A stretch of DNA of 64,000 nucleotides, from NCBI RefSeq assembly GCF_002221525.1, contig NZ_CP011028.1, positions 1,995,001-2,059,000 on the forward strand, in the 5' to 3' direction. The position numbers were made by a program, and so were the translations under genes. Below are positions 29,438 to 36,646 of the stretch, piece after piece. Position 1 is the first letter of the stretch. Each line of letters begins with the position of its first letter. This DNA comes from Pseudoalteromonas espejiana DSM 9414 (GTDB taxonomy: Bacteria; Pseudomonadota; Gammaproteobacteria; Enterobacterales; Alteromonadaceae). The notes below the pieces were generated by a model. That model saw nothing but the letters and a program-made list of their open reading frames with translations, did not search any database and was not told where the DNA came from.

Positions 29438-29716
29438 TCACATCTTTTCATCAAGGGACGAATCAACGTAGTGTATTACCCAGTCGACCAACTCTTCGAA
29501 GTCGGCCTCTAGTACAGCCATATCACCACGAAGGTGTTCCCAAATACCATTTATTATTTCATCGATTGATTCACAATCTAAATCATCTGGGAGTTTATCC
29601 CAGGCAATGTGAATCAAATCATTGAGCGTTTCCGCTACATGTTCTTCATCCCCTTCCCAGTCGCCAACATCTTGTATAGCAAATAGGTAGTCTTGAACAT
29701 TTAGCAAATCTTTCAT
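29438..29716 (-). CDS. Small highly acidic protein of unknown function
   Basis: This cytoplasmic protein of 92 residues contains 27 Asp/Glu against 4 Lys/Arg. The start MKDLLN is ATG 29716, which overlaps the msrC stop as TAATG; a longer reading from 29737 would add seven residues and is unlikely. It is predicted to be mostly helical, with conserved-looking Trp residues (DVGDWEGDEEH, INGIWEHLRG, LVDWVIHYVD). I do not recognise a family. It is translated as part of an msrC-proQ-prc run, so it may act as an inhibitor or adaptor of a basic or nucleic-acid-binding partner such as ProQ. That is speculation. Confidence 0.75.
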   Translation of the reverse strand: MKDLLNVQDYLFAIQDVGDWEGDEEHVAETLNDLIHIAWDKLPDDLDCESIDEIINGIWEHLRGDMAVLEADFEELVDWVIHYVDSSLDEKM

Positions 29717-30174
29717 TACAAGCTTGCCTCTAAGCATTTAACTAATGCTTCAAGACCCGCTTGGTCATCAGTATCAAATCGACCAATAGTTGGGCTATCA
29801 ATATCAAGTACAGCAACTATTTTATCATTTTTCATGATAGGTACAACAATCTCTGAGTTTGACGCCGCGTCACATGCGATGTGACCATCAAAAGCGTGAA
29901 CATCTTCAATTAATTGTGTTTGCAACGTTGCTGCAGCAGTACCACATACTCCTTTACCTACAGGAATACGGATACAGGCCGGATTACCCTGAAAAGGCCC
30001 AAGTACTAATTCACTCGGTGAATCCATAAAGTAAAAGCCCGCCCAATTTACATCTTCTAATGAGGTAAATAACAGCGCACTTACGTTAGCCATATTAGCA
30101 ATGACATTAGATTCACCAGCAATTAGTGATTCAGTTTGCTTAACTAATGACTGGTAAAAATCGTGCTTTTGCAT
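29716..30174 (-). CDS. msrC: Free methionine-(R)-sulfoxide reductase (GAF domain)
   Basis: This protein of 152 residues consists of a single GAF domain. It has the fRMsr motif set: ALLFTSLEDVNWAGFYF, the Cys-bearing segment NPACIRIPVGKGVCGTAA, and ACDAASNSEIVVPI with the third Cys. Three Cys at the canonical places support an active enzyme. It reduces free methionine-(R)-sulfoxide with thioredoxin. In E. coli the gene (msrC, formerly yebR) is also next to proQ, so synteny supports the call. Its stop overlaps the next start. Confidence 0.92.
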   Translation of the reverse strand: MQKHDFYQSLVKQTESLIAGESNVIANMANVSALLFTSLEDVNWAGFYFMDSPSELVLGPFQGNPACIRIPVGKGVCGTAAATLQTQLIEDVHAFDGHIACDAASNSEIVVPIMKNDKIVAVLDIDSPTIGRFDTDDQAGLEALVKCLEASL

Positions 30175-30249
30175 ACCAAACTACTTCTTATTAAACAGAC
30201 AGTAGCTAAAGGTACTCTTTGTCGTGAAAAATTGAAACCTTTTGCAGGC

Positions 30250-30299
30250 AAAAAAACAGAAATAGCGCCGTTTTTCAGCACGCTTGATTAATATTTCTG
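30250..30299 (-). terminator. Probable intrinsic terminator after the small membrane protein gene
   Basis: CAGAAATA (30257-30264) pairs with TATTTCTG (30292-30299). On the minus strand seven T follow the stem. The loop is long but contains an inner GCG/CGC pair. It begins four bases past the stop at 30303. Confidence 0.55.
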
Positions 30300-30302
30300 C
30301 AA

Positions 30303-30683
30303 TTATTTTTTTGAGGATTTACGAAGGCCAAACAAAAATAGTCCAGCAGCAAATGCTGACATTACACTATTAATTAAAAATATCTCGCCTGTAGTCGCAC
30401 TTAGTAAAAAGCTAAATATTGCACCACCTAATAAACCTAGTGTTAAAACCCCCGAATAGTTTACTTTTGCGTACTTAAACATTAGTAAATAGCCAGGCAC
30501 AACAAAAGCAGCCATAGTAAGGCCAACAATGTGAGCATTCGCTATTGCGGTCATTAAAAGTTGCAAAAAAATAGTGGTAACATCACCATTAACTGTCAGT
30601 CCATAATATAAGCCCAACAGGCTGCCAACAATAACGGGCGATAACAAAGAAAGTGCAACACTTTTAGCAAGTTGATGTTTCAT
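30303..30683 (-). CDS. Small integral membrane protein, unknown
   Basis: This protein of 126 residues has four predicted hydrophobic helices (near residues 8-28, 34-63, 78-95 and 98-118) and a basic C-terminus (RKSSKK). I do not recognise a family. It appears to be a single-gene unit with its own terminator and a 312-base upstream gap. Confidence 0.65.
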   Translation of the reverse strand: MKHQLAKSVALSLLSPVIVGSLLGLYYGLTVNGDVTTIFLQLLMTAIANAHIVGLTMAAFVVPGYLLMFKYAKVNYSGVLTLGLLGGAIFSFLLSATTGEIFLINSVMSAFAAGLFLFGLRKSSKK

Positions 30684-30995
30684 ATAAGTTCCTAATTACA
30701 CACTACAAACAATATATAAAGCATGCACCAAGTTCTTAAGGTTAGAAACAGAGACTATGGTCGTAATTTATGATGGGAAATTGAGCACTCTTTAAACTGC
30801 TGTAACTAGACATTTTAATGAATAGTTTTGTTAACTGAAAATCAAACACCTATTTTTTGGCAGCTCACGCTTACTTTGAGCTGCTTATTCGCCTGTAAGG
30901 CAAAGCTCACTACTTTACAGGCGCTATCTTCGATAAAACCTAGCCTTAAGATTGCAATATAAATGCGTTCTACAATTAATGGCTAATTTACGCAT
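30684..30995. other. Intergenic stretch with two successive hairpins
   Basis: No gene is seen in this 312-base gap. Two inverted repeats stand out: GCAGCTCA (30860-30867) with TGAGCTGC (30877-30884), and GCCTGTAA (30891-30898) with TTACAGGC (30915-30922). Both have 8-bp perfect stems and are only 6 bases apart. Neither is followed by a convincing T-run. They could be the 3' region of the CPBP gene transcript or part of a small RNA. Confidence 0.4.
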
Positions 30996-31823
30996 TTAGA
31001 CTGCGGCAGTCATTTGCGGTTTGATAGGGGTATTAAGCGTCGCTGCTGATGTATTTATAAATAATGAGGACATAGTGACTTCACGTTTTTTCCCTCGGCG
31101 GATCAGTGCTTCAACATATACGATACTTAATACAATAGCGGTGGCTTTATAAAGGTTGCCGTGCAAATCACCCACTGCACCACCCGACATACTAAAAATG
31201 CCATAAGCTGCATTCATAAAAATATGCATCCACATAGGAAACCAAATTTTATAACCGCACTCACAATAAAGCCACGCAAACCAAGTACCCGCAACGGTGG
31301 TTACTGCGACCGCCATTAGTGCAGAAACGGCATCGCCACCTTGGTACATGTGCCCTACTCCAAATACTACCGAGCTTATCAACGCTGCAGGGATGAACCC
31401 CCAGCGGCAAAATCGGTATAAAGCGCCAAATAAAGCCGCCCTAAATATTAGCTCTTCAAAAAAACCAGCATAGATTGAGCCTGTTATTAGCCCAGACAAA
31501 GACAAATTTAAATTATTACTTAAATATGCATAGCCAAGTGTCATAGGTATACAGCACAGCAAAGCTGCAAAGGTATAGTTATTAAAGCCTGCGGTGTTAA
31601 GGCCAATTGCGTCAAGCATGTTACGTCTTTTAAATAGCAATGTGGTTAGCACTAATAAAGGAGTATATAAAAATAGGTATTTAGCGGGGATAAATAAAAC
31701 ATCAGTAGACGCATCGGCCTGGGTTAATATTTTCGTCCATTCGCTACCCCAAAAGCTTTTCATTATGTAATGGCAAAAAACAAACGTGGCTATCACTAAC
31801 AGTGATTTTAAAATAATGTTCAT
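30996..31823 (-). CDS. CPBP family intramembrane metalloprotease (type II CAAX-like)
   Basis: This protein of 275 residues has about seven membrane helices. It carries the three Abi/CPBP motifs: EELIFR (Glu-Glu and Arg), FGVGHM (Phe and His) and MHIFMN (His and Asn). These predict an active glutamic-type intramembrane protease. The family includes eukaryotic Ras-processing enzymes and bacterial proteins tied to bacteriocin immunity and peptide processing. The substrate here is unknown. It is 119 bases downstream of a membrane-bound LytTR regulator on the same strand, a pairing that suggests joint regulation. Confidence 0.88.
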   Translation of the reverse strand: MNIILKSLLVIATFVFCHYIMKSFWGSEWTKILTQADASTDVLFIPAKYLFLYTPLLVLTTLLFKRRNMLDAIGLNTAGFNNYTFAALLCCIPMTLGYAYLSNNLNLSLSGLITGSIYAGFFEELIFRAALFGALYRFCRWGFIPAALISSVVFGVGHMYQGGDAVSALMAVAVTTVAGTWFAWLYCECGYKIWFPMWMHIFMNAAYGIFSMSGGAVGDLHGNLYKATAIVLSIVYVEALIRRGKKREVTMSSLFINTSAATLNTPIKPQMTAAV

Positions 31824-31942
31824 AGTAACCTTCTTAAATTGTAATTTTTAGTTCCACTTAAGCATGCCTACCCCATCGTAAAACTACGAACTGTTAGGGC
31901 TTAACAACATTTTTAGGTATCAAATACAAGTATATGGGATGA

Positions 31943-32788
31943 CTAACAAGCACTTGGGGTGAGTAACAAAGCCGCTTTTACATTATCTACATAGCTGCGC
32001 GATACAGGAACAGGTATAGGTGTATTTTTAAGTGTTAATTGCAAGCCGCCAGCGTTGCCACTATACGAGTGAATAAAGGCTACATTAACTGCATAAGAGC
32101 GATGGCACCTAATAATTGCAGAGTTAATCGAGAGCTGTTTAAGTAAGCGAGTTAAGGAAATACGCAGTAGAGTTTGTTGTATTGCGTGTCCGTCATAAAC
32201 ACTAATTTCGCAATAATTATCAGCCGCTTTTATAAACAAAATATGCTCTAATGCTATGCTGATTGCATCACTTTTATTATCGCCCACTAACGTAATTTGC
32301 TCTAGCTCTAAAGGAAGGGTTTCACTTTGCTTGTTTTGTTGCGGCTGTGGTGTTTCATCAATGCTAAACTGACTAGCATGGCGATTTAACATATACATAA
32401 AAATTAGCGGAAATGCGCCAATAGCAAATATATAGACAATAAACAGCATCTGATTTTGCCAATGCCACTTTCCTAAAAACGCCACAACAAAATAAGCGTG
32501 GTTAAATAAAGCGCAAATTAAAATATAAAGGCCGCTTATAAGCATAATACGAAGTGGCTTATAAAAATCATAACGTAACAGCACTATTTCAATAAAGCCC
32601 GATAATAGCAACGCAACAAAAGTGACTAAACCATAGCCTGAAAGCCTGAGTATTTTATATGACGATGTATCGTTAATTGTGCCAAAAGGCTGGAATACAA
32701 ATAAGACAAACAACGTTACCAACGAGAACATCACTGCACGATAAACAATAAGTTTTCTTGAAGGTAAATCATCCTTGAGCCACAACAT
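31943..32788 (-). CDS. Membrane-anchored LytTR family transcriptional regulator
   Basis: This protein of 281 residues has four hydrophobic helices in its first half (near residues 18-35, 50-70, 80-100 and 110-135). A Gln/Pro-rich linker follows, then a LytTR DNA-binding domain from about residue 165 with the family blocks HILFIKAADNYCEISV, LLRISLTRLLKQL and RCHRSYAVNVAFI. No receiver domain is present, so signal sensing must occur through the membrane part or a partner. It is transcribed toward the CPBP protease gene. Confidence 0.88.
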   Translation of the reverse strand: MLWLKDDLPSRKLIVYRAVMFSLVTLFVLFVFQPFGTINDTSSYKILRLSGYGLVTFVALLLSGFIEIVLLRYDFYKPLRIMLISGLYILICALFNHAYFVVAFLGKWHWQNQMLFIVYIFAIGAFPLIFMYMLNRHASQFSIDETPQPQQNKQSETLPLELEQITLVGDNKSDAISIALEHILFIKAADNYCEISVYDGHAIQQTLLRISLTRLLKQLSINSAIIRCHRSYAVNVAFIHSYSGNAGGLQLTLKNTPIPVPVSRSYVDNVKAALLLTPSAC

Positions 32789-32933
32789 ACTATTTTAATT
32801 ACCAATTTTAAAATCTAAAAAATAAAAGTAACACATTAACATGTTAATGATCTATTAATAGCGGCTAATAGCAAACCGAAATGGGGAATAAGCGAGAAAA
32901 CCTAAAGGTGGCCTGATAATAAACCGTAGATAC

Positions 32934-32959
32934 AAAAAAGCCCGCTTTAAGCGGGCTTT
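32934..32959 (-). terminator. Intrinsic terminator of the tRNA-Ser operon
   Basis: AAAGCCCGC (32937-32945) and GCGGGCTTT (32951-32959) form a 9-bp stem with a TTTAA-type loop. TTTTTT follows on the minus strand. It lies 7 bases past the CCA end of the downstream tRNA. Confidence 0.9.
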
Positions 32960-32966
32960 AATATAA

Positions 32967-33057
32967 TGGTGGAGAGATAGGGATTTGAACCCTAGATGGG
33001 CTACAAACCCATGCCGGTTTTCAAGACCGGTGCATTCGACCACTCTGCCATCTCTCC
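32967..33057 (-). tRNA. serT: tRNA-Ser (UGA), downstream copy
   Basis: This 91-nt gene includes an encoded CCA. The acceptor GGAGAGA pairs with TCTCTCC. The anticodon loop CTTGAAA, inside the stem CCGGT/ACCGG, reads TGA. A long class II variable arm (ATGGG/CCCAT) is diagnostic of serine, and the T-loop is GGTTCAAATCC. It differs from the upstream copy by two bases only, both in the variable arm and mutually compensating. Confidence 0.97.
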
Positions 33058-33109
33058 TAAAGTGCTATAAACTACAAGTAAGAGTGCACTCATAGTTATT
33101 GTAATTAGG

Positions 33110-33200
33110 TGGTGGAGAGATAGGGATTTGAACCCTAGATAGGCTACAAACCTATGCCGGTTTTCAAGACCGGTGCATTCGACCACTCTGCCATCTCTCC
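33110..33200 (-). tRNA. serT: tRNA-Ser (UGA), upstream copy
   Basis: This 91-nt gene includes CCA. It has the same structure as the downstream copy, with variable arm stem ATAGG/CCTAT instead of ATGGG/CCCAT. The anticodon is TGA. The two copies are separated by 52 bases and share a promoter and terminator. A serT gene beside yccA is also found in E. coli. Confidence 0.97.
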
Positions 33201-33211
33201 GCACGGCCTGC

Positions 33212-33240
33212 ATAATAGGGAAACCCATTGGCTTTGTGAA
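33212..33240 (-). promoter_or_regulatory. Promoter of the tandem tRNA-Ser genes
   Basis: On the minus strand, TTCACA (33235-33240) lies 17 bases from TATTAT (33212-33217). Both hexamers match the sigma-70 consensus at 5 of 6 positions. A GC-rich discriminator, GCAGGCCGTGC, leads directly into the tRNA. This is typical of stringently controlled stable-RNA promoters. Confidence 0.8.
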
Positions 33241-33451
33241 GCTTTTTTTTAAAAAAATTGTTTAAGTGCTTAAAAAACAATTAATTTGTTTAAAGATAAA
33301 ACAAAAACTTCCTTTTTGGTGGTTAAATGAACTTTAATTAAAAAATAACACTCTATTGATCTACAAAGGTTTGCCCAAACATATAAGAGTTGGTAATCTA
33401 ATTTTAGTTAAATTATCGAAACAAACATGTTTCACTTAAAGGAGCTCTACA

Positions 33452-34117
33452 ATGGCATTTAATCATTCGTACAATACCGCTAAACCGGTAATGTCGACCA
33501 TTGAAACAAACAAGGTACTTAAAAACACCTATTTCTTACTGGCCATGACATTAGCATTTAGTGCTGTTACGGCGGGTATTTCAATGGCATTACAATTACC
33601 TTACTTTATGGGAATTGTGTTCACACTGGTTTCGTTTGGTTTATTATTTGTTGTAAACAAAAAAGCAGACTCAGCTTCAGGCGTATTTTGGGTATTTGCT
33701 TTTACAGGCTGTATGGGCGCAGGCCTTGGCCCACTACTTAACTACTACGCGGCTATGCCTAATGGTCCAATGCTTATTATGCAGGCCCTTGGTTCAACTG
33801 CATTAATATTTTTGGGTCTATCGGCTTATGCATTAAACACAAAAAAAGACTTCTCGTTTATGGGTGGTTTTTTAACAGTCGGCTTAATCGTTGTTATTGT
33901 TGCTAGCATAGTCAACATTTTCATTGGCAGCTCGCTAATGTTTATGGTGCTTAACGCTGCTGTTGTGTTAATTATGTCTGGCTTAATTTTGTTTGATACT
34001 AGCCGTATTATCAACGGCGGTGAAACAAACTACATCCGTGCTACAGTATCTTTATACTTAAATGTGTATAACCTATTTACTTCATTACTGCACCTTCTTG
34101 GCGCAAGTGATGACTAA
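33452..34117 (+). CDS. yccA: Bax inhibitor-1/YccA family membrane protein
   Basis: This protein of 221 residues has seven membrane helices. It shows the family pattern of a polar N-terminus followed by VLKNTYFLLAMTLAFSAVTA, with a C-terminal SGLILFDTSRIINGGETNYI-type block containing the conserved Asp. E. coli YccA is a substrate and modulator of FtsH. The SD AAAGGAGC precedes ATG. It starts about 210 bases from the tRNA promoter in the opposite direction, and a terminator follows. Confidence 0.93.
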   Translation: MAFNHSYNTAKPVMSTIETNKVLKNTYFLLAMTLAFSAVTAGISMALQLPYFMGIVFTLVSFGLLFVVNKKADSASGVFWVFAFTGCMGAGLGPLLNYYAAMPNGPMLIMQALGSTALIFLGLSAYALNTKKDFSFMGGFLTVGLIVVIVASIVNIFIGSSLMFMVLNAAVVLIMSGLILFDTSRIINGGETNYIRATVSLYLNVYNLFTSLLHLLGASDD

Positions 34118-34137
34118 TTAAATAGTTCTGTTAAAAT

Positions 34138-34160
34138 AGCCCCTTTATTGGGGCTTTTTT
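34138..34160 (+). terminator. Intrinsic terminator after yccA
   Basis: AGCCCC (34138-34143) and GGGGCT (34150-34155) form a stem followed by six T. The tusD start codon is only 12 bases further on, so expression of tusD needs read-through or a promoter within yccA. Confidence 0.8.
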
Positions 34161-34172
34161 ATTGGAATTGTT

Positions 34173-34526
34173 TTGGCACGATTTGTTCTTTCTTTACATA
34201 CTCCACCATCAGATCACGATACAACGCAGCGCATAATTAAGTTTGCGCATGCGTGTTTGGCTCAAGGCCACACAATTGATGCACTTTTTTTGTATCAAAA
34301 CGGTATTTACCATGCTTCAGAGAACTTTGAGCTTGCCTCTGACGAGCTTCAGATCCCTACACTTTGGCAACAGCTTGCAGATAAAAACATTAATTTAATG
34401 CTGTGTATTACAGCAGCAGAAAAGCGTGCGTTAAATTGTAAGCATACCGGTGTGTTTAGCGTGGCTGGGCTTGCCGAATTTGCAATGCTTACCAGTGATG
34501 CCGATAAATGGATACAGTTTAAATGA
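34173..34526 (+). CDS. tusD: Sulfur relay protein TusD
   Basis: This protein of 117 residues is a DsrE-fold protein. The start is TTG 34173 (MARFVLSLHTPPSDHDTTQR). Family marks are GHTIDALFLYQNGIYHA and the segment INLMLCITAAEKRALN, which carries the sulfur-accepting Cys. In the TusBCD complex it takes sulfur from TusA and passes it to TusE for 2-thiolation of tRNA U34 by MnmA, which is encoded 3.8 kb downstream. Its stop overlaps the tusC start by 4 bases. Confidence 0.92.
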   Translation: MARFVLSLHTPPSDHDTTQRIIKFAHACLAQGHTIDALFLYQNGIYHASENFELASDELQIPTLWQQLADKNINLMLCITAAEKRALNCKHTGVFSVAGLAEFAMLTSDADKWIQFK

Positions 34527-34879
34527 AAAACGTTCTAGTGATGAGTCAGTCAAGCCCATTTGATGAGCTAAATATTAGAGATGCGTTAGATATGTCACTG
34601 ATTTTTGCAGCCGTTGAGCAAAATATTAGTTGGCTATTTAGCGGCCCTGCAGTGCTTGCGTTAAAAAACAATCAAACTACACACCCGCTGGGGTTAAAAG
34701 ATTTTTTTAAAAATATAAAAACACTCGAAATTTATGAAGTTGAAAACATTTATGTGTGCGAAAAATCTTTACTGGATTACGGCTTAAATAAATCGCAATT
34801 AATTATTGATTCCATCAGCTTAAACTATACCGAGCAACAACAACTTATTGCAAAGCAGCATTTTGTGGTGAACCTATGA
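34523..34879 (+). CDS. tusC: Sulfur relay protein TusC
   Basis: This protein of 118 residues is the DsrF-like subunit of TusBCD: NVLVMSQSSPFDELNIRDALDMSLIFAA at the start, then ISWLFSGPAVLAL. ATG overlaps the tusD stop by 4 bases (ATGA), and the gene overlaps tusB by 4 bases. The order D-C-B matches the dsrEFH-type operons. Confidence 0.92.
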   Translation: MKNVLVMSQSSPFDELNIRDALDMSLIFAAVEQNISWLFSGPAVLALKNNQTTHPLGLKDFFKNIKTLEIYEVENIYVCEKSLLDYGLNKSQLIIDSISLNYTEQQQLIAKQHFVVNL

Positions 34880-35142
34880 GTACATTACATATTTTTTCAA
34901 AACCACTGGCTTATTACGACTCAACCCAGCTTGAAAATATAATTAAAGACACCGATAAAGTACTTCTTGTAGGCGATGCCTGCTACGCAGCTAAGCAGTA
35001 TATGCAATTAAATGATTCGCTATTATTGCTTTTAGAAGATGCGCATGCACGCGCAATTAAACTAAGCCTTGGCCAAACACTTATTAATTACGATGAGTTT
35101 GTTGCCCTTACTTTATCTACTAACCAATCTATTACCTGGTAA
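34876..35142 (+). CDS. tusB: Sulfur relay protein TusB
   Basis: This protein of 88 residues is the small DsrH-like subunit: TLHIFSKPLAYYDSTQL at the start, VLLVGDACYAA in the middle, and an end near NQSITW as in the family. It stabilises the TusBCD hexamer. It overlaps tusC by 4 bases and is followed after 3 bases by tusE. Confidence 0.9.
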   Translation: MSTLHIFSKPLAYYDSTQLENIIKDTDKVLLVGDACYAAKQYMQLNDSLLLLLEDAHARAIKLSLGQTLINYDEFVALTLSTNQSITW

Positions 35143-35145
35143 CCC

Positions 35146-35475
35146 ATGCTTGAATTTAACAATCAACACATTGAAACTGATAAACAAGGCTATTTACTTG
35201 ACCATACTTTATGGTCAAAAGAGTTAGCGCCCGTAATAGCAGAGCAAGAAAACATAACGCTTAGCGAACAGCATTGGGAAGTCGTTAATTTTGTAAGAAA
35301 CTTTTACCTAGAATACAATACAAGCCCAGCAATAAGAATGCTTGTAAAAGCGATGGCAAAAGCGCTAGGTGAAGATAAAGGTAACAGTATTTATTTGTAT
35401 AAATTGTTTCCTAAAGGTCCGGCTAAACAAGCAACTAAAATTGCCGGCTTACCAAAACCTGCTAGGTGTATTTAA
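35146..35475 (+). CDS. tusE: Sulfur carrier TusE (DsrC family)
   Basis: This protein of 109 residues has the DsrC fold with [35 protein letters not shown] and [21 protein letters not shown]. The penultimate residue is Cys (ARCI), the sulfur carrier that meets MnmA. Its stop overlaps the rluE start by one base (TAATG). Confidence 0.95.
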   Translation: MLEFNNQHIETDKQGYLLDHTLWSKELAPVIAEQENITLSEQHWEVVNFVRNFYLEYNTSPAIRMLVKAMAKALGEDKGNSIYLYKLFPKGPAKQATKIAGLPKPARCI

Positions 35476-36158
35476 TGGCTAATAAACCGTTAAACCGCAC
35501 ATCAAAATCGAGTACCAAACGAACAACTGGTAGAAGTTACTCTCGCAGTGCAGTGACTAAAAGTACACATACCAAACGTGAAGTTAAGCCAGCAATTGCA
35601 GCTAAAGATCGTAAAATAGTACTTTTTAATAAGCCCTACGATGTACTTTGCCAATTTACGGACGACGCAAACAGAAAAACGCTTGCTGAATATATCCCAA
35701 TAAAAGAGGTTTATGCCGCAGGCAGACTCGATAGAGACAGCGAAGGATTATTGCTTTTAACTAATTGCGGTAAATTACAAAATACCCTCACTGCGCCTAA
35801 TAAAAAAACCAATAAAACCTACTGGGTACAAGTAGAAGGCGAACCTAGCACAGAGGCGATTAATGCATTATGTAAAGGCGTAGAACTTAAAGACGGCCTA
35901 ACGCTTCCTGCAAATGTTAAAATAATTGACCCACCTACACTATGGGACAGGCAGCCTCCTGTTCGAGAGCGAAAATCAATTCCTACTACGTGGTTAAGTA
36001 TTACCATTAATGAAGGTAAGAACAGACAAGTAAGACGCATGACAGCGCACATTGGCCACCCTACTTTAAGGCTTATTCGTTACAGTATTGGTAATTATAC
36101 ACTTGATGGGATTGATTCTGGCCAATACAGCGTTATCAAAGGCGACGTAAATGCATAA
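35475..36158 (+). CDS. rluE: 23S rRNA pseudouridine synthase RluE (U2457)
   Basis: This protein of 227 residues starts at [10 protein letters not shown], coupled to tusE. A basic, disordered N-terminus of about 45 residues precedes the RsuA/RluE-type catalytic domain with [14 protein letters not shown] (catalytic Asp) and [23 protein letters not shown]. No S4 domain is present, as expected for RluE. It makes pseudouridine 2457 in 23S rRNA. It overlaps nudJ by 8 bases. Confidence 0.9.
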   Translation: MANKPLNRTSKSSTKRTTGRSYSRSAVTKSTHTKREVKPAIAAKDRKIVLFNKPYDVLCQFTDDANRKTLAEYIPIKEVYAAGRLDRDSEGLLLLTNCGKLQNTLTAPNKKTNKTYWVQVEGEPSTEAINALCKGVELKDGLTLPANVKIIDPPTLWDRQPPVRERKSIPTTWLSITINEGKNRQVRRMTAHIGHPTLRLIRYSIGNYTLDGIDSGQYSVIKGDVNA

Positions 36159-36591
36159 ACCTCATGTGACTGTGGCTGCCATTGTTAAAAAAAATGACTA
36201 TTATTTATTAGTAAAAGAGCGCGATAAATTTACTAAAAAAATCTGTTATAACCAACCTGCAGGGCATTTAGAGGATAAAGAAACCTTAGCACAAGCGGCT
36301 AGCAGAGAGCTCCTTGAAGAAACAGGCTTAACCTTAGCGCCAATGGGCTTAATCGGTATTTATAATTTACACGCAGCAAACGGCGTTCATTATTTACGGT
36401 TTTGCTTTATGTTTGACGGCGAAAACATTGATGATGAGCCAATTCCTCTTGATAACGATATTATTAGTGCAAACTGGCATACAGTAGAGCATATTAAAAC
36501 GCTTCCTTTAAGAAGCCATTTAGTGCTGCAATGCATTGAAGATAGCCAAGCGCGACCGCTGCAAAGCTTAGACTTTATTTACGACGATTAA
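36151..36591 (+). CDS. nudJ: Nudix phosphatase NudJ
   Basis: This protein of 146 residues has a full Nudix box, [23 protein letters not shown] (Gx5Ex7REUxEExGU). The NudJ start is [21 protein letters not shown]. coli NudJ hydrolyses nucleoside di- and triphosphates and HMP-PP. The order rluE-nudJ-mnmA-hflD-purB is conserved, but here nudJ and mnmA are separated by 1.37 kb holding a broken gene on the opposite strand. Confidence 0.93.
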   Translation: MHKPHVTVAAIVKKNDYYLLVKERDKFTKKICYNQPAGHLEDKETLAQAASRELLEETGLTLAPMGLIGIYNLHAANGVHYLRFCFMFDGENIDDEPIPLDNDIISANWHTVEHIKTLPLRSHLVLQCIEDSQARPLQSLDFIYDD

Positions 36592-36597
36592 CACACT

Positions 36598-36646
36598 ATT
36601 GCTTAAAGCGCTTACTTAACCATCAGCTAGCTGAGCGCTAAGCAAT
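36598..36646. repeat. Inverted repeat between nudJ and the GGDEF pseudogene
   Basis: ATTGCTTAAAGCGCT (36598-36612) and AGCGCTAAGCAAT (36634-36646) pair over 13 positions with a 2-base bulge. The right arm is coding for the end of the GGDEF pseudogene, whose stop is at 36627. It lies where termination of nudJ and of the opposing gene would be needed, but T-runs are poor. Confidence 0.5.

Noticed and set aside
31850..31930. Possible LytTR direct-repeat binding sites between the LytTR and CPBP genes
   Set aside because: AGTT-containing fragments occur, but spacing and sequence do not match the known LytTR repeat pattern well enough.
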